This document shows positions 12,301 to 24,499 of a stretch of DNA of 64,000 nucleotides, one piece after another. A model generated the notes under the pieces. That model ran no database searches and was not told the origin of the DNA. It worked only from the letters and a program-made list of their open reading frames with translations. The stretch comes from Lineus longissimus (taxonomy: Eukaryota > Nemertea > Pilidiophora > Heteronemertea > Lineidae). Position 1 is the first letter of the stretch; every line of letters starts with the position of its first letter. Both the position numbers and the translations under genes were made by a program. The DNA lies in the NCBI RefSeq assembly GCF_910592395.1, contig NC_088308.1:13533001-13597000 (forward strand). Direction: 5' to 3'.

Positions 12301-15300
12301 CATGAATCAGAACAAGCCAGGCAAGATCCGAGTGGTGTTTGACGCAGCCATAACCTGTCAGGGCACGTCTTTGAACCTCAACTTGATGACCGGACCTGAT
12401 CTTCTCAACAGCCTATTCGGAGTCCTGCAGCGATTCAGACTAGACCGCATAGCCACGTGCGCCGATGTTGAAGCGATGTTCCATATGGTCAGAGTCCCAG
12501 AGATCCCAGATGCAGACGCCTTGCGGTTTTATTTGGAAAAGCGACATCGATGCTCCAGGTCCACCAGAGACTTACAAGATGCTTGTCCATATATTCGGAG
12601 CCACCGATTCTCCAACCTGCGCAAACTACGCCCTGCAGAAGAGCGCCATTGACAGCCGTGACCGATACAGCCAGCAAGCCAACGACACGGTCCTTCGTTC
12701 CTTTTACGTTGACGACATAAACAAAATCTGTTGACTCCGTACAGATGGCCATTCCACTTGCCAAAGAAGTTGCAAGCATACTAAAAGGGGGAGGCTTCAG
12801 GTTGCATAAATGGTTCTCTAAAAGCATCCAGTTTCTGCAACACATCGAGGAGTCGGATCGATCGATCAAGGACCTTGACTTTGCAGCGAAAGACTCCATC
12901 AACATCCAGTGTACACTAGGCCTCAAATGGGACATCAGAAATGACATTGTAGCGGTAAAAGGGCTTATAATATTTGTCACCGTATAAACTTCGCAACTCT
13001 GAACTCGAACCCAAAGACTAAACCAACTAAGATATATATTTACATTATTTATTATCCACGTCCCTCTAACCTCATGTCTACAACCGACACTAAAATATTA
13101 CAAAAATAAGGCGCACAATAAAATATCAACAAGAGATCATATAAAAGAATCTTACCATGCTGTAAGGTCAAGGGTGAAGTCAATTAAAATGCTCTGGCGC
13201 TTTTCAAGAGAAATATCTTGTTAGCTACAGAGGGTAAAGGGTTGGTTTTCTGGATCTGCCAGGACTTACTAAAAAACATCTGAACATCATCATTTATACC
13301 TAATTACACACACCCCTAATTGGTAAATAGCCTAGCCCAAATATCAGGCTCTGAGCCAACTAGCACTCAGCAATTAAGGAAACAACCAATCAGTACACAG
13401 CAGCATCAATACAAGATTATCAGACAGGGCCAAGGGCAGGAGCCTAGTAACCAGCTGCTAATCAGGAAGATCATAAAAGGGGTCAAACAGCTTAAAAGAT
13501 AGAGATTATAAAACAATGGAAAGGGGCAATTAAGAAGGGAGGTGTTGAAACTCATAACGGTTAACGATCCTGGGTGTCGGGGTTCACCAGGGCTAGAGAG
13601 AAACACAGAAATAATAATTACAGATATTAAGCAATTCCTAATATTGTCACAACATCTTCGTCTTCAAGTGCCAGCCAAAATCCAATCCACTGACCAAGAG
13701 AGGAGTCGTCAGCACAGTCAGCCTGATATTCGATCCATGCGGATATCTCGCTCCCTTTATAATACACGCCAAAATCTTCGTACAAGAGCTATGGAGGAGC
13801 GGATTGTCCTGGGATGAGCCACTGACTGAAGAGTTAGCAAGCAAATGGAGCAGCAGGTTACAAGATCTGGAGCAGTTGTCATCATTCAAGTTGCCGAGAC
13901 ACCATCAGAGCTTCTCACCACGGACTGAAGATATCCAGTTGCACGTCTTCTCTGATGCATCAGAGGCTTGATTCGGAGCTGTTGCCTATTTGAAGTACAC
14001 AGTCGAAGATGGTCAACTACTATCATCGCTGTTGGCTGCAAAGACCAGAGTCGCGCCGATAAAGCCAGTGCTGTCAATCCCAAGACTCGAACTTCAAGGA
14101 GCCCTACTCGCCGCCAGACTGAGAAAATGCCTGAAGAAGGAGCTGAATTTGACCATCTCCACCTACATCTATTGGACCGATTCAACAACAGTCCTTTGAT
14201 ACTTGAAAAACGAGTCCAAACGCTTCAAGTCCTTCGTCGCAAACAGGATATCAGAGATCCTTGAAACTACCCAACCAGAGCAATGGCGATACGTTCCCAC
14301 GAAATTGAATCCTGCGGACCGCTGTTCCCGAGGAGTCGGAGCTACGGCCCTGTGCAGCGATCGTCAGTGGCAGGAGGGGCCATATTTCCTGCTGCACCAG
14401 CCTGAGGGGTGGCCAGACCTGAACAGCACCCAAGCCTGTCTCGAGACAGATGATCCAGAAGAGAAAAGGGTCGAAGCCAAGTCTGTGAATGCTGTTACCA
14501 GCAAAGAGGATGACACCACGCCAGCAACACACGATCTGACGAGCCTACTTGATCCATTGAACTTCTCCTCAAGATGATGCCATTCATCGATCCAAGCAGC
14601 GACTGTCTTCGCATTGGAGGTCGCCTGAGGAAAGCCGAAATCCCATCTGAAGCGAAGCAACAGCTCATCTTGCCCGCTGATCATGCTGTCACTCTGCTGC
14701 TCTTCGACAACGCCCACCAAAGCAATGCCCACTGTGGCCGCGAACATCTCTTATCCATTATGAGACAACGATACTGGCCCGTCAATGCGAGAGTCCTGGC
14801 GAAGAAGATCATCCGTTCTTGTCTACTCAGTTGGTGGCGCTTCATTAAACCCGTCGTCCCACGAATGGCTGACCTCCCAAAGTGTCGTCTTTCCGTCGCC
14901 GCCGGGCCTTTCGTCAACACTGGTTTGGATTACTTCGGTCCGATGATGATCAAAGTCCGGAGATCAACAATCAAGAGATGGGGATGCCTTTTCACATGCT
15001 TTGGGACACGAGCAGTCCACATGGAGCTCGCCGATTCGCTCGAGATGGATGACTTCATCCTCTGTCTTCGGCGATTCATTGGAAGAAGAGGGAATCCAAA
15101 GACGATCCACAGCGATAATGGAACCAACTTCCACGGGGCCAACAACGAACTGCAAGAATGTCTCCGCAAGATTCGCCAATCGAAGGTCCAGGAGTTCCTG
15201 TCTCCTCTCGACATTGAATGGATCTCCAATCCACCGGCCAGCCCACACATGGGCGGGAGTTGGGAAAGTCTGGTGAAGTCCCGTCAAAGTCGCCTTGAAA

Positions 15301-15855
15301 GCTGTCCTGCCGAAGAGCCCTGTCGCCGAATCTGTCCTGAGGACAGCGCTTGTAGAGGTCGAATCGGTTGTCAACAGTTGTCCACTCACGCATAACAGCA
15401 GCGAGCCCGATGATCTTACAGCCTTGACTCCCAGTCACTTCTTCGTTGGTAGAGCAGTCAACGTCGCAGCTCCTGATGTCGTCAGTGATCGAGAGATAAA
15501 CAGCAGGAAACGATGGCGCCAAGCCCAAGTCATCGCCGACCATGTCTGCCGAAGATGGGTCAGAGAGTACCTACCTACCCTGTCCGTCCGATGTAAGTGG
15601 CTGAAGGAAGAGCGGAGCCTAGCTGTCAACGACCTTGTCATCGTCCAGAACGACCAACTGCCCCGAGGAACCTGGGAAATGGCAAGGGTTCTCGACGTCT
15701 ACCCAGGAGATGATGGCAGAGTCCGTTCCATGCTACTGAAGTCGTCAAAGTCCACCTACGTGAGGCCGGTTACCAGGATATGTCTACTCGAGGAGAACAT
15801 TGGACACGGACTGTTTTGTAATTCTAGGATGATGTTATGCAGACGCCGGACATGA
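9345..15855 (+). pseudogene. BEL-1 gag-pol, broken BEL/Pao polyprotein gene
   Basis: Encodes capsid-like Gag, protease, reverse transcriptase/RNase H and integrase of a BEL/Pao retrotransposon. From the ATG at 9345 a Gln/Lys-rich Gag region is followed by an in-frame TAA at 10116. Beyond it the same frame carries the Gag domain typical of Pao elements (about 10340-10900) and three Cys/His knuckles (CPLCNEAHRLYRC, CLNCLHSTHELSKC, CREPGC; 11112-11310). A protease motif AILDSASE lies near 11450. A G9 run near 11552 shifts the frame into the Pao peptidase and RT region. RT shows FYVDD near 12705, with frameshifts either side of it at A4 runs (about 12540 and 12724). RNase H (LHVFSDAS, 13940) and integrase follow: GLDYFGP at 14923, HSDNGTNFHG at 15107, MGGSWESL at 15249. 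Another frameshift comes near 15285, then the C-terminal integrase extension. The second Cys of the zinc-binding domain reads Ser (SCLLSWW, about 14818). Not functional as assembled. Confidence 0.85.
12975..13640. mobile_element. 666-bp insertion in BEL-1 pol, possible solo LTR
   Basis: RT homology stops at about 12962 and resumes near 13650. The intervening block begins TGTCACCG and is flanked by ATATT at 12970-12974 and 13641-13645 (7 bp TAATATT if extended leftwards). A TG start with a 5-bp duplication suits a solo LTR, probably of Ty3-like type, but the 3' end does not finish in CA. No coding potential. Confidence 0.45.
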
Positions 15856-16669
15856 TATTGACATTGAGTATGGGTTAAAGTAAATTCACCTTTTTTGGGA
15901 AGTTCAGTCCATTACATAGCTCCCATTTTTCACGTTTTCTGCTCAAGTTGAGTTGAAAAACTGGCTTCTCCATTTAACCCTCTTCTTACTTTGTCTATCA
16001 TGACCGTACTCTGTGTATTCATCTGTGTTTAGTGTGAACTTGAATCTGATTTCCTTACTTGATCATTGAAGCAGTCTTCAGTTGGGCACATAATAACCAT
16101 GGTTACAGTCAATCCTTTTTATTGTCTCTTTTCTTTGGGCCCAAATCTAAAATTATTTCATAAGGTATTGCAACATCTTACCTGGTGTCCTTTCTGAGAG
16201 CTGCTGCCATGATCTGGTTCTGATTTCTTGTATTCTTGTTATTCTTGACTTTCAAATTCAATGGAGTACATCTTCATCAAATTCGATGGAGTATACCTTC
16301 TTTAGGATAGGACATTTTGCTCTTACTGCCAATCGGCTCGTGCATAGTTCATCTACTTTATTAAGCTTTACTGCCTCTGGCTTAGCTTCATTTCAATACA
16401 ATTTGCATAGGTTCTACGTGCTCTTACTGCCCACGGCTCGAGTATAGTTTTATCAACTTCATCAAGCTTTACTGCCTCCGGCTTAGCTTCAATGCCATTT
16501 TCTATGGTTTTCATGCTCTTACTGCCCACGGCTCGAGCATTATTTATAACATTCAATGTTTATACCTTCTTGCTAGGGTTCTTGTACGTTTTAGCGTGCA
16601 CGCCTTTTTCAAGGTTACCGCGTTGTGTGTTTGTATGCGACAAATTTGACTCTGTCAGGGGGGCGGCAA
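15856..16669 (+). other. BEL-1 3' untranslated region with ~100-bp tandem repeat
   Basis: Non-coding. From 16318 the segment TGCTCTTACTGCC...GGCTCG...AGCTTTACTGCCTC recurs at about 16420 and partly at 16514 (2-3 copies of ~95-100 bp). It ends in a G-rich polypurine tract directly before the right LTR. Confidence 0.6.
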
Positions 16670-17093
16670 TGTTGGTGACCAATTCAAACAGTCTGAACCT
16701 CTCTAATTTGTGCTGTCCTGTACTGCCATCTGGCTATAGGATTTTTAACCTGTTCTGGGCATGCTCAGGCAGTTGCAATTCGACCTCCATTTTTCCAACT
16801 TCTCCAACATAACCATAATTTTCCGCCTTTTTTACAACTTTCAAACCATAAATTACCAACAAACTGTAAGTACAGTATATTCTCCCAACATCCAACCGGT
16901 CATTTACCAAAAAAGTACAAATTAGGGTGGTTTATTTCAACATTGTTGCTTGCCTCATCTAGTCCACGTTTTGTGTACAGTGCATTTGCACTTGTATTAC
17001 GTTGTGTATACATTCTCACCAACTTTTCAATATAAAACTAAAATTACTACAAATTCTTCCTTCAAATCATTTCTGTTGTGCTTGTCACACACA
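16670..17093 (+). repeat. BEL-1 right LTR (424 bp)
   Basis: Begins TGTTGGTGACC after a polypurine tract, ends CACACA, followed by the GCAAA duplication. It lacks the MITE and so records the MITE's empty site. Confidence 0.9.
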
Positions 17094-17098
17094 GCAAA

Positions 17099-17330
17099 TA
17101 TATATGTTGCAGTAGAAGAGTTTGTCTTTTCAAAGTTTACTCAAATCTTGCTGGAAACAAATGTAAGCAGGCATTGATTTGTGTGTTGTGTCTTCATATT
17201 GTTTGGACGAGCAGCATGGCCAGGACTAGCGAGTTGGACTACAGAATTAATTTCTATCATTTTGGATGGGCTGTTTTGGATAGATACCGGCAGGGATTAG
17301 ATTGGGCGATTATGTTTTAAAAAAGGTAAG
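17099..17330 (+). repeat. Family B repeat, continuation right of BEL-1
   Basis: ATGTTGCAGTAGAAGAGTTT followed by CAAAGTTTACTCAAAT matches the reverse complement of 21085-21130, continuing the repeat interrupted by BEL-1. After about 17160 the match is lost. Confidence 0.6.
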
Positions 17331-17480
17331 ATAAAGGGCCTTTTTTTATCAGCCACCTGTCCTTTTCACTAGTAGTTTTCCCGCGAATGTCATCTATAAT
17401 TCTGTTGCGTGACCGAACTGAACCGGCGATACATGGACCAAGGAAATCAATACACCCACTGATCAAATCAGGTACACATA

Positions 17481-17655
17481 CAGTTGAACTTCCCTTAGCG
17501 CACACGTCTCTATTAAGGACACCCTTTCTATTAAGGATACTAGTTTTTGTCCCAAGTTGTTATTTCATTCAAATTGTCCACTCTAATCAGGACACCTCTC
17601 TAATAAAACATATCTTGTCAGTCCCGAGGGTGTTCTGAATAGAGAAGTTCTTCAG
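17481..17655. mobile_element. Short MITE with TA ends, Tc1/mariner- or pogo-like
   Basis: Starts CAGTTGAACTTCCCTTAG and ends AGAGAAGTTCTTCAG, imperfect inverted ends flanked by TA at 17479-17480 and 17656-17657. The interior has TCTATTAAGGACACC-type repeats. About 175 bp, no coding capacity. Confidence 0.5.
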
Positions 17656-17659
17656 TACC

Positions 17660-18778
17660 ATAATTCATCAAGAGCAGACGAAAGGCCTGGAAGAGGAAGA
17701 TACTGTAGTTTAACCCCTGTGACCTTGACCGTTACTCGATATGACACTGCTGGCGATCCACACATGCACTATTCCAGCCCTATAGTCTTGTCCAAGATTT
17801 TGAGAAATCCTGAAAAATGCTTACTTATTAACAATTGCGTATTTATATTAATGAAACCTACCTCAAATGAATCTTCCCAGCTTGTCCCTACATTTTAATC
17901 CATTCAAAACTTTGCTCTGACAACTGGCACAACAGAAATGTTGACTTTGCAGCAAGATACGTTTCCTGTGCTAAATGCAATGAAATGCACTGGCAGACAA
18001 GTTGCGTCATGAATGATGCAACGTCATCAACAATGCAAATCGGCTTACTGGACTTTGCGCAATATTTCGCCAAAAAAGTATTCTACGCAACGGTCCCTAG
18101 GTGACTTTTCCGATTCATAATACACAGCCTGTCCATCCTAGATCGTGGTTACATGGGGAGTAATCGTTGTAAAATTAGGCCAAACGCAAAGACAGTTAAC
18201 CCGGGTCCCACTATGTTTACGATGTAAGTCATTATCAGCATTTTTTCATTGAACATTTGCGGGTACAGCGTCACAGGGAGCAGCATTGAACGGTAAACAG
18301 GTTCACACCATATTCAGACGACGGCTTGTAACGGCCATACAGGAAATGCTTCGTATCAAAAACCGACGATCAAAACTATTCGCTTGCTGAGAGTATACAT
18401 TACGCGCATACATTACATTCAGACATTTGAGCTTCCAAGCTTTGAGAAATAACAGGTCATGTGCGAATTTGGCATGTAATTTTGGTGATTTACGTGAGTA
18501 CATTTTCAACCCCGAAAAGTGTGAAGTGAAGTTATGCTTTTATTTAGTAAAAATCGGTAGGCATGTCCAACAAGACATGTGTCTCAGCTGCCTGGGTGGA
18601 TGTGGGTCATCGCTCACTGGTGACCGACACCATGTATCGAACTTGACGTACCGGGGTAAAACATAATGGTCGCTCCCCCATTTCGCTTGTTTCGTTTCGT
18701 TGCGCAAAGTCCAGTAAGCCATGCAAATCTCACTGTTGACGACCTCTCTCAAAACCTGTACAAATTTCTGTACAAATG
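17660..18778. other. Intergenic/intronic sequence with inverted repeats
   Basis: No gene. The segment 17780-17875 is an inverted copy of 20395-20490 (shared CTTGTCCAAGATTTTGAGAAAT and AATGAAACCTACCTCAAATG). A local inverted pair of about 28 bp, GGCTTACTGGACTTTGCGCAA, sits at 18042-18062 and, reversed, at 18701-18722. Confidence 0.5.
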
Positions 18779-20325
18779 AAAAGGCCAGGGCCATTGTGCA
18801 TGCTCATGTGGAGGAAAGATGGATGAAGAGTATGGTATTGTGTCATGTAGTGTTAGGTTTGATGTAGGTCCAAGCAATTACAATTTCCCCAAATTGGCCA
18901 ATTTACAGTACATTTGACCTCTGTGACCTTGAAAAGTTGGTCAAATCAAAAAAGACCTGGGTGACACATTGAATGGTTGTTAGAATTAGATGTACCTATG
19001 ATATAAAATTGGTGCCAATCGGGCAAATAATTAAGGAATAATAGCATTTTGAAGAATTTTGGATTTGGCCCCCTCCCTGGAGGCCAAACGGCAAATCAGA
19101 TTGCACCAAACTTCGGTACCTGAGATCACCTGACCAATGGGTACATATGTACTTAATTTGTGATCAAGAGTCATTGCGGTTAAGAAATGTGCCATAGTTA
19201 TGGCCTGACGGCCAATTTACCCCATTTGACCTCTGTGACCTTGAAAAGTAGGTCAAATTAAAAACCTGTGTGACATATACTGTATGGTGGTTAGATGTAC
19301 CCATGATATCAAATTGGTGGCAATCGAGCAAGAAGTTAAGGAATAATCACATTTTTAAGGTTTTTGGATTTTGCCCCCTGGCGCTAAAATACACTACGAA
19401 ATACACTAGGCAATGCACTACGCGATATACGGTAGAGATGCAGCTGAGTTTGTTATTGTTTTGACTTAGAAGCCAGCCCATATCATAACATATTCATGTA
19501 TTCATGAAGTATGAACTCATTTATGTCCCATACAACTCTAAGAACAGTCAATTTCTCCTTAAATCATCACCGAAACCGCGATATCCGCAGGAAGATTTCG
19601 TTATAGTGTCCGAAAATGCATTATCTTACAGGGGCGCTAACTCGACAAATAGAGGGGATCTATGGGGATCTATGCAAGTTTTAGGTCCTACAGGTCTCGA
19701 ACTTGTAAAATCTGTAAACATGCCTCCAAATCCCATTATGATAATGAAGAGATTGCCCCATATCTGGGAGACTGTTTTGAAACCATCGCTTATTTTGGAA
19801 GATCGGTGCCCGGCTATTTGGTTTTAAAAACCCTATTTTTCCCCATCAAAACAGCACTTTTCATTATTCAAATGATAACTTATTGTCTGAAGACTTATTT
19901 CATAGCAGAAAAGTACTAATAACTCTGATTTGATGCGAAAAATCTAACTTTATTTGATGACTTGATTTTCCCTCGGCCGTGGATCGAGTTCGTTTACAAT
20001 ATGCAGCGCCATCTTGGAAAAGCCGTGACGTCACCGGGTATCCTCCTTGGAGAACATACCATAAAAGTTTTATTGAAAACGGATCATTAATAGGAGACAT
20101 ATCACACTTTTTATGTTTTCAGTTTTGGCCCCCTGGTGGCCAAGTCATGAACCAGACCGGACCGAAATTCAGTGTCAGAGTACCTCTGACCTAGGAGGTC
20201 ATGCGTACAAAGTTTCAAGTTCTTAGCACAAGCGGTTAAGAAACGTGTCGCACAGGATACGGACGACGACGGACGATGACGACGGACACAGGGCTATCGT
20301 ATAGACTCCCCTAACGGTGAGCCAA
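18779..20325 (+). repeat. Family A repeat, tandem copy with complete 3' terminus
   Basis: Opens AAAAGGCCAGGGCCATTGTG. It contains two nuclear-receptor clusters 312 bp apart (18915, 19227), exact CCCCCTGGTGGCCAAG (20129-20144), GGTTAAGAAACGTG (20233), then a GACGACGGACG-rich tail and GTATAGACTCCCCTAACGG. The GGTGAGCC end recurs in other copies. An unrelated AT-rich stretch interrupts it at about 19385-20030. Confidence 0.75.
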
Positions 20326-20999
20326 GAATGTCCTACGCTGTTACATTTGGCCTTGTTTTGGAGTGGTTGTGGTAAATACAAACTTTTGAAAGATTCATTT
20401 GAGGTAGGTTTCATTTAAAAACAACAGAAATTATGAATTTGAGAGAGCGATTTTCAAGATTTCTCAGCATCTTGGACAAGACTATAGATAAGAAACGGTT
20501 AATTTCATTGAAGTAGACAAACCAGAAGTGGTTAATCTGACCCCACATGCACTATTACGGCCCAAAATGAGATCGGTTAATTTCATCAAAGCAAAGAGCA
20601 AAGGGGGTTAATTTGACCTGGGGGAGGGGAAATTATACTTACCAAGTATAACTCCTCCAAGATCTGGCCCCACATGCACCATCACAACCCTGGATGCAAA
20701 AGATTCATTGAAGTAGAAGGGTTCATTTTATCGAAGTAGATGGACCAGAAAGGGTTAATCTGACCCCACATGCACTATTACGGCCCTAGACTGATGAGCA
20801 GGGGTAGTACGTGTAGATGGACCAAAAGTGGTTAATCTGAACCAAATAAACTATAACGGTAAATTTCATTGAAATAGATTGACCAGAAGGGGTTAATTTC
20901 ATCAAGGGCAGACCAAGGGCCTGGAAGTGGAAGATATTGTAGTTCATTGTTCATATTTTTTCAAGAACAGACAAAGGGATGAGCAAGGAAGACCCAGGG
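20326..20999 (+). repeat. Degenerate local repeats, no gene
   Basis: The segment AGAAGTGGTTAATCTGACCC ... CACATGCACTATTACGGCCC occurs at 20525-20562 and again near 20746-20788, with further fragments to 20960. 20395-20490 is the inverted partner of 17780-17875. Confidence 0.5.
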
Positions 21000-22045
21000 C
21001 CCACATGCTGATTATGCTCATTCCACTTTCTAAAAAACCCAATTCTATTTCGTTTCTCTTTCGTTTCTATTATATTTCTTGATTTCAAAATTTGAGTGAA
21101 CTTTGAAAAAACAAACTCTTCTACCACAACATATTAACAATGATGTATTCCACCAAACATACAGGTACATTTCACTCCAGGACAAACTGCCCAAAAAATG
21201 TGCAGTGTATTCGCACTTAATAGAGCAACCAAAATATAGGCCGATGACTCAAATGTACGCATCATATTGATTTGAAACATGTATTTATTTGCATATTGCT
21301 TAGTTGCATCTCCAGTCTTTGTCCGTTATTTTATCACAAATATTTGTTTTGAGAAAGTCCGCAAATAAAATTTGGGTGAAATTTTTACTATTTAACTACT
21401 TCTTTGAATATATATGGGTAATTCCTTCAAAAAAGAAGGAAAGTCGATTTTCATGCGGCCTGTCATTAATTGACAACTGTCTCCTGACGTCATGATCAAC
21501 AGTGAAAGCTTATTTGTCAAAGCAGCAGACTGCTCAATTGCCCTCCAAGAAGTTTCAGTGGCAATTCTGAAGATCAAAAGCGCTGGGATCGAGAAAGTTT
21601 TGACAAGGATAAATAGCCCTACATGATTTATAGCGGCAATTCCATTGATGCATTGGCAAGATGTTGAAATTTGATACAACCTAAGATAGCATTGTAAATT
21701 GCGTAGGGAAAAGCAGATGCAGATTGAACTGGATGCGAGGATGCATTAGGCCGCAATTGGTGGGTAGTTGCCTGGTTAAATTTGCAAGTTTGCCAGTACA
21801 GAAATTGCGCATTGGATTTTAATGTTCTTGGGAGCATTGGATTATTATCTTCTGGGTTGTTAATTGCTGCCAATCACGTAGGTACAATGAAGGCCAAAAT
21901 ATCCCTGTGTTCTGAATTATATAAATGCTTGCCCCATCCGCCTGGCATCATGTCATTGGTGAGGACGCGGCTTGTCATCTTTTTCCCGGTTGTGTCGGTT
22001 TCGTATCATCCTCAGTTCATATTGTCGGGTTGCGTTGGATAATGA
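21000..22045 (-). repeat. Family B dispersed repeat, copy 2
   Basis: Reverse-complement counterpart of 6570-7480 plus 8086-8170/17099-17160. Because it lacks BEL-1 it represents the uninterrupted sequence at the BEL-1 insertion point (about 21140). No open frame is conserved between copies. Confidence 0.75.
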
Positions 22046-23147
22046 TTGTCGGTCAGTTTTCTAAGGTCTATAGGGCAAATTAGAATAAATTACTTTTTTT
22101 ATATGACCGTGCCCCTCAATTTTCAAGGCCGCCTCAAGAATTTTTTATGTTTATATTTTTCTCAAAAGTCTTTTTTTTAATCGTTTTCAACTCAAAAGAT
22201 CGTCACAGCGCCAAGCTAGCTACCGTTTTTGAAAAACCTTGTAGTCATTCAAAATCATCCTGTGTCTCTGCGCTGTGTTGTCAAGGTGATCCGGCACTCT
22301 GTGCAGACATGGTTCTCACTAGCCAGTGGTGATCAGGTCAGGATAGCACCCTCCCAAAAAACTATTTCTTCAATCTCGAGTGATTATCATGGATAAAGAT
22401 GGGCGTACTCTATCCCTATTGCTACTTTTCCAAATGTTAATGTCTGATGTTTTTTGTGAAGGGGTAGCTCTGACGATTTTTTTTGAGGAAAATACCAGTT
22501 TCTTCTGAAAACTTACACTGTGAGCAGGCCCCCCATTGTATAGCTCAACAGGATGTTGACATCAACTGGTTCCTGTAAGATTGCACATGTCCTCGAGGTA
22601 AAATTTTGAGGGCAAAAATCTCAAACAAAAGCCGCAACTACAGCCTATTTTTATACAAAAGATTGAAACAGTTGTCAGTTGGCTTTCTCAAGGTGATGAG
22701 TAGATGTGTATGAAAAGTTTTGTTCACCAACCTTGTTAATCTTGAAGTTATAAGGCATAATGGTGAAATTTTTCAAATTTGTGTTAACATACAAGGTGTC
22801 TCATGCATTGTGCTGCATCAGTCTATGCATGACTGCATGTCTAGACGACGTTGAAACTTGGCCAGATGTATTCTAGAAGTGACACGCTATTCAGAAATGT
22901 ATAGGTTTGTGTGAGAGTAAGGTACTGCCAAGTCTACAGCCGCTGGAACAGGGGTATGAATGAAATGATATCGCATCATTTTTGGAGGCAGGTAGGCCTG
23001 GCCTCTGCACCGGCTAGTGTGACCATGGCAGATTGCCATGCGGCCCGTCATTCCCGCCTTATTTAATCGATTTCTCATCACATGGATGATGGTTTTCATA
23101 ATTTGCCAGATTGTTTGTGGGGCAAGACAGGGGATTATTGTTCAGTT
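22046..23147. other. Unique-looking non-coding stretch
   Basis: No gene, splice-bounded exon or recognisable repeat found. Short frames have no family features. Confidence 0.4.
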
Positions 23148-23687
<540 letters not shown>

Positions 23688-23954
23688 CCACAGTTTTAAT
23701 CATTAGTTCATTAAAGGTTTTCTTGCATTTAAACTCGACCGTGACCTTCCTTATTTTAGCTGAAAAAATATATAAAATATAAAATGCCCTACTCACCAAT
23801 ATTTGCCAAGGTGGAGTCAAGTTATCAATTTTTTATGGCCTAATGTACATTTTTTGGGTTCGTCAACTGCAAATCCTAGGCAATCGGGGCTATAGATTTG
23901 AGGTACCAACCGCGCAATAGACGAGGCAACTATCAGTTTCTGGCCGGTTCCTTC

Positions 23955-24490
23955 GGTCTTATCAAAAAAGGAGTCATTTATAAGAGAGATATCACACTTA
24001 GGTTTCCTTTTTGCCCCCTGGTGGCCAAATCAAGAATCAGATAAGAATCAAATCGGACTGAAATTCATTGTAAGAGGTCACCAGACCTGGGGGCTCGCGT
24101 GTGCAAAGTTTTAAGTTCATAGCTCTACCGGTTCAGAAATGTGCCACTGTTTTTGAAACAGGATACAGACGACGGCAAGGACGGACGACAGACACTGTGG
24201 TATTGTATAGACTCCCCTAAAGTTAGCCAAAAATGTGACCCAGCTACACACTGATGGCAAATTTATGACATGCGACCTCTGTGACCTTGAAAAGTATGTC
24301 AAATAAAAAAACCTGCATGATATGTGATGTATCCTTGCTAGGAGTACCTACAATAAATTTTTTTATTGAGAATGAATCACTGATAAGCCAGATACTGCAC
24401 TTTGTATGTTTTCACATATCACCACCTGGTGGCGAGAGGCAGAGTCTGATCAAAAGTTCAAAGGTGTTGTGCGGGAGTGTTGAGGAGTAC
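23955..24490 (+). repeat. Family A repeat copy
   Basis: Contains TTGCCCCCTGGTGGCCAAA (24011-24029), a GACGGCAAGGACGGACGAC tail (24171), GTATAGACTCCCCTAAAG (24205), then the start of another unit (GTGACCTTGAAAAGTATGTC, 24281). Confidence 0.7.
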
Positions 24491-24499
24491 TAAATATGT

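Larger units (their letters stand above)
8171..17093 (+). mobile_element. BEL-1: degenerate BEL/Pao LTR retrotransposon with nested insertions
   Basis: Full-length BEL/Pao element in plus orientation. The left LTR is 8171-9014 (424 bp plus a 420-bp MITE) and the right LTR is 16670-17093 (424 bp). Both begin TGTTGGTGACC and end in CA. The 5-bp target duplication GCAAA lies at 8166-8170 and 17094-17098. By eye the LTRs differ at about five positions. Gag-Pol spans roughly 9345-15855 with several frameshifts and stops, and a 666-bp insertion interrupts pol at 12975-13640. A purine-rich tract (16656-16667) precedes the right LTR. No primer-binding site starting TGG is obvious just after the left LTR. 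Confidence 0.9.
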
